Shown here: positions 7,583 to 13,344 of the stretch, piece after piece
Layout of the letters: each line of letters starts with the position of its first letter
How positions within the stretch are numbered: the stretch's first letter is position 1
Origin: an uncultured Clostridia bacterium
Lineage (GTDB): Bacteria > Bacillota > Clostridia > Christensenellales > Borkfalkiaceae
Reading direction: 5' to 3'
NCBI GenBank assembly: GCA_947628555.1
Contig: CANRAI010000021.1
Coordinates: 1-13,841 of the forward strand
DNA length: 13,841 bases
Program-made: the position numbers and the translations under genes
The notes under the pieces: generated by a model
Databases searched by the model: none
What the model saw: the letters and a program-made list of their open reading frames with translations, nothing else
What the model was told of the DNA's origin: nothing

Positions 7583-8835
7583 ATTTCACCCGTCAGAACG
7601 GAGAGCGAAGTGGAGTAGTCGGAAAACATATTAAGCTGTTCGGCGCGTTCCTGCGCGCCCTCTATCATAAGCGCGGTTTTTACCTGCGCAAGACTTTCCG
7701 ACCCGTAAAATTTACCTTTACAGGTTATAAAGTGCTTCGCCCTCTTTAATACTATGCGCATTTTTGCAAGATTATCGAAGTCTAACGGCCCGAACTTTCT
7801 TGTCTCGCAAATTTTATATGCGCTTTTCGCGCCTATTCCCGGCACGCGGAGAAGGGAGGCAAGGGGGGCGGTATTTATCTCTATGGGGAAAAGATTCATA
7901 TTTCTCAAAGCCCAGGCGCATTTCGGGTCGTAATCGGGGGAAAGGTTTTCGCCCTCGCCGCATATTTCATCTACGTCGAAGCCGTAAAACCTTATCAGCC
8001 AGTCGGCTTGGTACAGCCTGTGTTCCCGCAAAAGTCCTGCGCCGACGGCGGGCAGCTTGTCTGATTTTACCACGGGAATATAGGAGGAGAAATATACCCT
8101 TTTTAAATTCATCTGCCTGTAAAGGGCTTCGGTAAGTTTCAAAATCTGCCCGTCGCTTTCGGGCGAAGCCCCGATAATCATCTGGGTAGTCTGACCGGCG
8201 GGCAGTATCCTGCCGCGTTTTACTTTGTTTATTCGGTCGTAATCCATGGCGTCTTTAAGACTTTTCATGGGCAGAAGGAGGCTTTGCCTGCTCTTTTGCG
8301 GGGCAAGCAGTTTAAGCGATTTTTCGCTGGGAAGCTCTATGTTATAGCTCATTCTGTCTGCAAGTTTCGCCGCGCGCATAACAAGCGCGCCGTCTGCGTG
8401 CGGTATGCCTTTTAAGTGGATATAACCGTTGAAGTTATATAACTTTCTAAGTTTTACCACAGTTTCGCAAAGCAATTCCATAGTTTTATCGGGCGAGTCG
8501 AACACGGCGGAGGACAGGAACAGCCCCTCGATATAATTGCGCTTGTAAAAGTTTATTACCAGCTCGCAAATTTCCTCGGGCGTAAGTCTTGCCCGCGGCA
8601 CGTCGGCGCTGCGGCGGTTGGGGCAGTATTCGCAGTCGTAAATACATTCGTTGCTCATTAAAATTTTCAAAAGCGAAATGCACCTTCCGTCGGGAGTAAA
8701 GGAATGGCATATTCCGCCGACGGAAGCGTTGCCCAGCCCGCCTTTTTTATTTGCCCTGCGCGAGCCGGAGGAAGAGCAGCTTACGTCGTACTTCGCGCTT
8801 TCCGTCAGAATTTCAAGTTTTCTTTCATCTATCAT
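7579..8835 (-). CDS. Putative DNA modification/repair radical SAM protein (TIGR03916 type)
   Basis: A 418-residue radical SAM protein from the ATG at 8835. A GTG at 8844 would add three residues, but the family begins close to the ATG. The N-terminus KYDVSCSSSGS (15-25) and ICHSFTPDGRCISLLKIL are family hallmarks. The 4Fe-4S cluster motif CX3CX2C is at Cys64, Cys68 and Cys71 (CIYDCEYC), and AdoMet would be cleaved there to start radical chemistry. Near the C-terminus, APLASLLRVPGIGAKSAYKI (323-342) is a helix-hairpin-helix with the VPGIGAKSA turn, a non-specific DNA-binding fold. The substrate is unknown; the DNA-binding segment and the conserved pairing with the DUF4130 protein support a DNA-related role by inference. 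It leads a two-gene operon behind a consensus promoter and a leader of about 145 nt. The ribosome binding site is weak. Confidence 0.88.
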   Translation of the reverse strand: MIDERKLEILTESAKYDVSCSSSGSRRANKKGGLGNASVGGICHSFTPDGRCISLLKILMSNECIYDCEYCPNRRSADVPRARLTPEEICELVINFYKRNYIEGLFLSSAVFDSPDKTMELLCETVVKLRKLYNFNGYIHLKGIPHADGALVMRAAKLADRMSYNIELPSEKSLKLLAPQKSRQSLLLPMKSLKDAMDYDRINKVKRGRILPAGQTTQMIIGASPESDGQILKLTEALYRQMNLKRVYFSSYIPVVKSDKLPAVGAGLLREHRLYQADWLIRFYGFDVDEICGEGENLSPDYDPKCAWALRNMNLFPIEINTAPLASLLRVPGIGAKSAYKICETRKFGPLDFDNLAKMRIVLKRAKHFITCKGKFYGSESLAQVKTALMIEGAQERAEQLNMFSDYSTSLSVLTGEI

Positions 8836-8874
8836 ATTGAACACAGGCGCGGCGCGCCTTAATCTATTATGTGC

Positions 8875-8918
8875 AAATTTCCGCCGAGAGCAGGAGAAAA
8901 GGCAGCCCGGCGGAATTT
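8875..8918 (-). other. Stem-forming element in the radical SAM leader
   Basis: Arms 8875-8886 and 8908-8918 pair over 11 bp with one bulged base (CCGCCG against CGGCGG, flanked by A/T pairs) around a 21-nt purine-rich loop on the + strand. In the minus-strand transcript it lies midway between the predicted start site and the start codon. It has no U run, so it is not an obvious terminator, and I recognise no riboswitch class. Confidence 0.35.
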
Positions 8919-8965
8919 ACCCGTTCAGTCCGCAAAGCGCCGAAAATACCCGAATGGCCGCCTTG

Positions 8966-8979
8966 CAAACATTTGTTTA
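8966..8979. promoter_or_regulatory. Possible LexA (SOS) box over the radical SAM start site
   Basis: CAAACATTTGTTTA on the + strand. By my count it matches 10 of 14 positions of the Bacillota LexA box CGAACATATGTTCG, keeping the AAC-N4-GTT core. It lies just downstream of the minus-strand -10 box and overlaps the expected transcription start near 8980, a normal repressor position. The outer GC pairs of the consensus are missing, so the call is tentative. Confidence 0.35.
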
Positions 8980-8986
8980 TATTTGG

Positions 8987-9015
8987 ATTATAGCACCCAG
9001 AATGAGTATTGTCAA
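8987..9015 (-). promoter_or_regulatory. Consensus sigma-A promoter of the radical SAM/DUF4130 operon
   Basis: Read on the minus strand: TTGACA (9015-9010), a spacer of exactly 17 bp and TATAAT (8992-8987). Both boxes match the consensus at all six positions. It lies about 150 bp upstream of the radical SAM start codon. Such a strong promoter in front of a putative repair operon would be expected to need repression. Confidence 0.85.
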
Positions 9016-9042
9016 TCGGTTTTAGCAATTTTTTTATAGAAT

Positions 9043-9071
9043 TTGACTAATTTTTTTGTTTGTGTTAGACT
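9043..9071 (+). promoter_or_regulatory. Sigma-A promoter of the two-component system
   Basis: TTGACT at 9043-9048, a 17-bp spacer and TAGACT at 9066-9071, with an extended -10 TG at 9063-9064. It is divergent from the radical SAM promoter, with the two -35 boxes 27 bp apart. Transcription would start near 9078, about 97 nt before the regulator gene. Confidence 0.6.
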
Positions 9072-9083
9072 GTAAAGACTGGT

Positions 9084-9116
9084 AAAATTCGTTTTCTTTT
9101 ATATTTCACGAATTTT
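9084..9116 (+). repeat. Inverted repeat in the leader of the two-component operon
   Basis: Perfect 9-bp arms AAAATTCGT (9084-9092) and ACGAATTTT (9108-9116) around a 15-bp T-rich spacer. It lies just downstream of the predicted start site, so it could be an operator or an RNA hairpin. It is not followed by a U run. Confidence 0.45.
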
Positions 9117-9174
9117 TCACTGTTATGTAAAATTGCCGCCCCGACCGCGGGTTATCATAAAAGAGGAGGGTGAA

Positions 9175-9837
9175 ATGAAAGTACTTATTGTCGATGACGA
9201 GGAAATGATACGCAACGTGCTTAAAGAGTACGTGGAATTCGAGGGCGGCGAGGCGTACGAAGCCGCAGACGGAATGGAAGCGGTAAAGATGTGCCGCGCC
9301 GCCGATTACGATATAATTTTAATGGACGTTATGATGCCCCGCCTCGACGGCTTTTCCGCCGTAAAGGAGATAAAAAAGAACAAAAATATTCCCGTAATAA
9401 TGCTGTCCGCCCGCGGCGAGGAATACGATAAGCTGTTCGGTTTCGAAATAGGCGCGGACGACTACGTGACAAAGCCTTTTTCCCCCAAAGAGGTTATGGC
9501 GCGCGTCCATGCCGTTCTAAAACGTTACAGCGACGAGCCTGCGAGCGATATCGTTTCTTTCGAAGGGCTTACGATAGACATGACGGGGCGCAACGTTTAT
9601 GTTGACGGGGAAAAGGCGGAACTCACCCCCAAGGAGTACGAAATTTTATTTTATTTCGTAAAGAATAAGGGCATTGCGCTAACGCGGGAAAAGCTTTTAA
9701 TGGACGTGTGGGGCTTCGACTTCTACGGCGACGACCGCACGGTGGATACCCATATAAAAATGCTGCGTTCTAATCTTAAACAATACCGCAAATTCATAGT
9801 TACGTTAAGAGGTCTCGGATACAAATTTGAAGCGTAA
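9175..9837 (+). CDS. OmpR/PhoB-family DNA-binding response regulator
   Basis: A 220-residue response regulator. The receiver domain (1-115) has the acidic pair Asp7-Asp8, phospho-acceptor Asp51 in LMDVMMP, Ser78 in MLSARG and Lys100 in VTKPF, so it should be phosphorylated normally. The C-terminal winged-helix domain (about 128-220) has LTPKEYEILFYF, the DVWGFDFYGDDRTVDTHI recognition region and the terminal LRGLGYKF typical of the OmpR/PhoB family. The ATG at 9175 is preceded by a strong GAGGAGGG; a possible in-frame start at 9133 would add an unlikely N-terminal tail. The kinase gene overlaps its end by 11 bp. The target genes and signal are unknown; the glutamate mutase operon is the next unit downstream, but nothing in the sequence ties the two together. 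Confidence 0.92.
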   Translation: MKVLIVDDEEMIRNVLKEYVEFEGGEAYEAADGMEAVKMCRAADYDIILMDVMMPRLDGFSAVKEIKKNKNIPVIMLSARGEEYDKLFGFEIGADDYVTKPFSPKEVMARVHAVLKRYSDEPASDIVSFEGLTIDMTGRNVYVDGEKAELTPKEYEILFYFVKNKGIALTREKLLMDVWGFDFYGDDRTVDTHIKMLRSNLKQYRKFIVTLRGLGYKFEA

Positions 9838-11269
9838 TAATCCAAATAAAAAGTTAAAACTTAAAAGCGTAAATAAGGCTATGTTCGGCTATTTCTGCCT
9901 TTTAAGCGTGCTTTTAATAGCGCTTGTTGACGTGGTTTTTTATATCATAGTCTCCAACTCGCTTGCGAACGGGGCTCATCGGCTTGTGGTAAACGCGGGC
10001 AACGACATAGCGGCGCAGATAGCCTTTATCGATAATCCCAAATTGCTGAAAGCAAGCTTTCTGCGCTACCGCGAAGAGGGTATAGAGGCGTACGTATTTT
10101 CGGCGGACGGGGGAATAATTCTGCCCGAAGCGGCGGAAATCTCGGAAAACAGGAGAGAGGAACTTATCTCTAAGCTTGCGGACGTAAAGCCGGGTGAAAA
10201 AATCACATATATTTCAAACGGTTTTGTCAGTTTTTCCGCCCGCGTGGAATTTGCGGGGGAGAAGGGCATGCTGCTTGTATGCTGTCCGCTTACGATAGTG
10301 CGCCAAACCGTTACCACCATGCAGTACTATCTTCTGCTTGTAAGCGCGGTGGCGCTTCTTCTCGCGCTGCTTTTGTCATATAAATTCTCACAAAAGCTTA
10401 CCCGCGGCATAAAAACGACTTCCGATACCGCCGTAAAACTTGCTCAGGGCGATTTTTCCGTGGAATTCGTAAACGCCGATTACCGCGAACTCGCCCAGCT
10501 TTCGGATACTTTGAATTATGTCCGCGACGAAGTGAAAAAAAGCCGCGATTTCCAGCGCGAAATTCTCGCGAACGTCACGCACGACCTTAAAACTCCCCTG
10601 ACCATGATAAAGGCGTACGCGTCCATGGTACAGGAAATTTCGGGCGACAACCCGGAAAAGCGCAACAGGCATTTGCAGGTTATTATTGACGAAACGGACA
10701 GGCTTACGGGGCTTGTGAACGACGTGCTTTCTGTATCTAAGGTAAATTCCAATATCACTGAAATAAACGCAAAGGTATTCAATTTAACCGAATTTCTCTA
10801 CGGAATAATAAATAAATTCGGATATCTCAAAGAGGACGGCTATAACCTCATGGTGGATATAGAGCCCAACCGATATACCCGCGCGGACGAAGAGAAGATA
10901 GGGCAGGTAATCTATAATCTTTTGGGCAACGCCGTAAGCTATACGGGCGCGGACAAAACCGTTTTCGTCTCGCTTAAAAGCAGCCTTGACGGCAAGCGGA
11001 TAAAGCTTTCCGTGCGCGACACGGGCAAGGGCATTTCCGAAAAGGAACTGCCGCGTATTTGGGAGAGATACTACTGCTCGGAAGAGAATCATTGCCGTCC
11101 CGTCAAGGGCACGGGGCTGGGGCTGAATATAGTAAAGGTTATCCTTGAAAATCACTCCTTCGATTTCGGCGTGGAGAGCGAAAAGGGGCATGGCTCCACA
11201 TTTTGGGTGGATTTTCCCTCCGTTCCCGCAGCCCCGCAGGACGGCGTGCTCAAAGACGAAACGAACTGA
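9827..11269 (+). CDS. Sensor histidine kinase with HAMP domain
   Basis: A 480-residue membrane sensor kinase, partner of the preceding regulator. Span 1 is about residues 19-45 and span 2 about 163-184, enclosing an extracytoplasmic sensing domain of about 115 residues that I do not recognise. HAMP follows (about 185-237), then the dimerisation/phospho-acceptor domain with His252 in NVTHDLKTPLTM, and the ATPase domain with N-box Asn368 (YNLLGNAV), G1 at Asp398 (DTGKG) and G2 at Gly428 (GTGLGLN). All catalytic boxes look intact. The start is taken as TTG at 9827, which overlaps the regulator gene by 11 bp and gives a basic N-terminus before span 1. ATG 9881 is an alternative that would remove the 18 residues before the span. 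A strong terminator follows after 16 bp. Confidence 0.9.
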   Translation: MKRNNPNKKLKLKSVNKAMFGYFCLLSVLLIALVDVVFYIIVSNSLANGAHRLVVNAGNDIAAQIAFIDNPKLLKASFLRYREEGIEAYVFSADGGIILPEAAEISENRREELISKLADVKPGEKITYISNGFVSFSARVEFAGEKGMLLVCCPLTIVRQTVTTMQYYLLLVSAVALLLALLLSYKFSQKLTRGIKTTSDTAVKLAQGDFSVEFVNADYRELAQLSDTLNYVRDEVKKSRDFQREILANVTHDLKTPLTMIKAYASMVQEISGDNPEKRNRHLQVIIDETDRLTGLVNDVLSVSKVNSNITEINAKVFNLTEFLYGIINKFGYLKEDGYNLMVDIEPNRYTRADEEKIGQVIYNLLGNAVSYTGADKTVFVSLKSSLDGKRIKLSVRDTGKGISEKELPRIWERYYCSEENHCRPVKGTGLGLNIVKVILENHSFDFGVESEKGHGSTFWVDFPSVPAAPQDGVLKDETN

Positions 11270-11285
11270 TAATTTAAAATCCGAA

Positions 11286-11320
11286 GGCGCGGCTTCAACA
11301 GAAGCCGCGCCCCGCTTTTT
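11286..11320 (+). terminator. Rho-independent terminator after the two-component system
   Basis: A perfect 11-bp GC-rich stem, GGCGCGGCTTC (11286-11296) and GAAGCCGCGCC (11301-11311), with an AACA loop, followed by CCGCTTTTT. It lies 16 bp after the kinase stop. Confidence 0.9.
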
Positions 11321-11391
11321 GGTATGGGCGTTCGCTGAAAAATTTTTTTCGGAAAATTTTTAAAAATTACAAAATTATTAAAGTAATCATT

Positions 11392-11419
11392 TTGAATTTT
11401 GATTTGATTAAGCTATAAT
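11392..11419 (+). promoter_or_regulatory. Sigma-A promoter of the glutamate mutase operon
   Basis: A perfect TATAAT at 11414-11419 with TTGAAT at 11392-11397 (spacer 16). The sequence upstream (11336-11390) is almost pure A/T with phased A and T runs, resembling an UP element. The start site would fall near 11426. The remaining leader of about 83 nt holds one weak A/T hairpin (GTAAAAA at 11450-11456 with TTTTTAC at 11463-11469). I see no cobalamin-riboswitch-like sequence in it. Confidence 0.7.
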
Positions 11420-11508
11420 ATACGGTAGATAAATGTCGCGTAGGTCTTTGTAAAAAAAATCGTTTTTACGGATTAGGCGGCACTCTATTCGAATTTAAAA
11501 GGAGACGT

Positions 11509-11913
11509 ATGAAAACTATTGTAATCGGGGTAATCGGCGCAGACGTTCACGCGGTCGGCAACAAGATTATCGAGTACGTGCTTAAAAAGGAAGGGTACAA
11601 CGTCGTAAACATAGGCGTTCTTTCCTCGCAGGAGGACTTTATCAACGCGGCTATCGAAACCAACGCCGATATGATACTTGTATCCTCGCTGTACGGGCAC
11701 GGCGAAATCGACTGCCGCGGTATGCGCGAAAAGTGCGTCGAAGCCGGCATAGGCGATATACCCATGTTGGTCGGCGGCAATATCGTCGTCGGTAAGCAGG
11801 ACTTCGACGAGGTCAGGGAGCGCTTCATAAAAATGGGCTTCAACAGGGCATATCCTCCCGGCACGCCCATAGAAAAAACTCTGCCCGACATAAAGGAAAT
11901 TCTCGGAGAATAA
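11509..11913 (+). CDS. glmS: Glutamate mutase (methylaspartate mutase) sigma subunit, B12-binding
   Basis: A 134-residue cobalamin-binding subunit of adenosylcobalamin-dependent glutamate mutase (EC 5.4.99.1), the usual length (about 137). It carries the base-off/His-on motif DxHxxG as Asp12, His14 and Gly17 (ADVHAVG), where His14 is the expected lower cobalt ligand. It also has VSSLYGHGEID at 58-68 and VGGNIVVGK at 88-96, which line the nucleotide-tail pocket. Much of it reads like the Clostridium tetanomorphum/cochlearium protein as I remember it, including NIGVLSSQEDFINAAIET. With GlmE it rearranges L-glutamate to (2S,3S)-3-methylaspartate, the first step of the methylaspartate route to acetate and pyruvate. 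AAAGGAG sits 5 bp before the ATG. glmL begins 1 bp after its stop, with GGAGA in the last codons, so the genes are coupled. Confidence 0.95.
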   Translation: MKTIVIGVIGADVHAVGNKIIEYVLKKEGYNVVNIGVLSSQEDFINAAIETNADMILVSSLYGHGEIDCRGMREKCVEAGIGDIPMLVGGNIVVGKQDFDEVRERFIKMGFNRAYPPGTPIEKTLPDIKEILGE

Positions 11914-11914
11914 A

Positions 11915-12760
11915 ATGAGCCGCTATCTAATGATCGATTTTGGCTCTACTTTTACAAAACTCACCGCAATCGACACCGAAACGGAGGATATAATCGCCAC
12001 GGCGAACAGCTTTACGACCGTCGCGACGGACATAACCGTAGGGTACGAAAACGCGCTGGGGGAGCTGTATTCCAAAATCGGCAAAGAGATAAAATTCGAT
12101 AAAATCATAGGCTGTTCATCGGCGGCGGGCGGTCTTAAAATGGCCGCCGTCGGGCTTGTAGATGAGCTTACTCTGGAAGCCGCCAAACGGGTCTGCCTCG
12201 GCGCGGGCGCAAAGGTGGAGCTGGCTTTTTCGCACCACCTGACTTCGGACGACATAAAGAGCATAATCGATAAAAAGATAGATATAATCCTTCTCGCGGG
12301 GGGAACGGACGGCGGAAATTCGGAATGCGTCCTGTTCAACCAGCGGAAACTTGCCGAAAGCGGCTTGAAAACCCCCGTCGTATATGCGGGCAACAAGAAC
12401 TGTGCGGACGAAATCAGGGCTATTGCCGAAGAATACGGCATGGACGAATATATCTGCGGCAACGTAATGCCCAAGCTTAACGTTCTCAAAGTTGACGAGG
12501 CGCGCGACAAGATTAGGGAAATTTTCCTCAAAAACATAATCGAAGCCAAGGGCATCAAAAAAATCGAAAGGGAAATAGACAAGGTGATTCTGCCCACCCC
12601 CGAAGCCGTGTTGCGCGCGGCGGAACTGCTTTCCAAGGGCTATGCACGAAAGCGGTTTGGGCGAAATAGTCCTTGTCGATATCGGCGGCGCAACAACCGA
12701 CTTCTATTCTATGTGCTCAGCTTCCGCAAAGCGCAGCGACGTCATATTGAAAGGACTTGA
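11915..12760 (+). pseudogene. glmL: GlmL (MutL) reactivation ATPase, N-terminal part, frame lost near 12641
   Basis: This is the first part of GlmL, the ASKHA-fold ATPase encoded between the two glutamate mutase subunits and thought to reactivate the enzyme by exchanging damaged B12. Residues 1-242 read as a good family member. IDFGSTFTKLTAID (7-20) is the first phosphate-binding loop, ILLAGGTDGGN lies near 125-135 and PTPEAVLRAAELLSKG ends the homologous part at residue 242. From codon 243 (12641) this frame turns into a basic, unrelated tail (RKRFGRNSPCRYRRR and onward) until the stop at 12758-12760. The expected continuation is found one base forward. As read, the product would lack the second phosphate loop and could not be a working ATPase. 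No homopolymer longer than three bases lies at the break, and no classic slippery heptamer or stop-codon shift site is seen. A sequence or assembly error is a real alternative to true inactivation. Confidence 0.85.
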
Positions 12761-13304
12761 AGAGCCGTACGCAAAGCGCACCGTTGAGGGCGACCTCGGC
12801 ATGCGATATTCCGCTCTCGGCGTTTTGGGCGCGCTCACCGCGGAAGAAATACGGGTTTATGACGAGGACGAAGGCGTTGACCTTGAAAAGGAACTTCTGT
12901 TTAGGCACGAGCACGTAGATAATATTCCTACAAACGAACATGAAGAGCAGATAGACCGCATAATGGGCCAGATTTGCGTGGATAAGTCGATAGAACGGCA
13001 TGTCGGCAAGATGGAAGAGATGTACACTCCCATGGGACTTGTGTATTACCAATACGGCAAGGACCTCAGCCAAATACGCTATGTGATAGGCACGGGCGGC
13101 GTGCTTGTAAGAAGCAAACATCCTTATGAAATCTTAAAAAAGGTCGAATACGATTTGTCAAAACCGCTCGAACTGCGTCCGCGCCGTCCGGGATATATGC
13201 TGGACGCCGACTATATTCTGGCGGCAATGGGGCTTTTAAGCGAAATAGACCCGCTGCTTGCGCTTAAAATAATGAAAAAGCATATAAAGCCCATAAACAA
13301 CTGA
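12642..13304 (+). pseudogene. glmL: GlmL (MutL) reactivation ATPase, C-terminal part in the +1 frame
   Basis: This is the rest of GlmL, 220 residues read one base forward of the upstream part. It resumes exactly where that part fails: HESGLGEIVLVDIGGATTDFYS contains the second ASKHA phosphate loop (DIGGATTD), followed by EGDLGMRYSALG, MEEMYTPMGLVYYQYGKDL and the adenosine motif IGTGGVLV. Joined at the break, both parts give about 462 residues, the normal size of GlmL, so exactly one base is extra (or two are missing). The ATG at 12642 is unlikely to be a true start, because it lies in the middle of the conserved ATPase fold and the nearest AAGGG is almost touching it. glmE starts 40 bp after the stop. 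Low divergence on both sides suggests the lesion is recent or artificial. Confidence 0.85.
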
Positions 13305-13344
13305 AAAAAACATAATCAAAAACATTATAAAAAGGTGACTTTAA

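Noticed and set aside
8846..9042. A short gene in the divergent spacer between the radical SAM gene and the two-component system.
   Set aside because: The open frame across 8651-9025 mostly overlaps the radical SAM gene, has no ribosome binding site and runs through the promoter. The spacer is explained by two divergent promoters and leaders.
11923..12636. A 237-codon minus-strand open frame antisense to glmL.
   Set aside because: Its Ser-rich translation mirrors the coding bias of glmL, and the plus strand has clear family motifs throughout.
12641..12760. Programmed +1 ribosomal frameshifting to make full-length GlmL.
   Set aside because: No stop codon, rare-codon slip site or internal Shine-Dalgarno element of the prfB type is seen at the junction, and the family is normally encoded in one frame. 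It is kept only as a remote option.
12642..13304. An independent second GlmL-like protein starting at ATG 12642.
   Set aside because: It begins in the middle of the conserved ATPase fold, its reading continues the upstream homology exactly, and the nearest AAGGG is too close to the ATG to act as a ribosome binding site.
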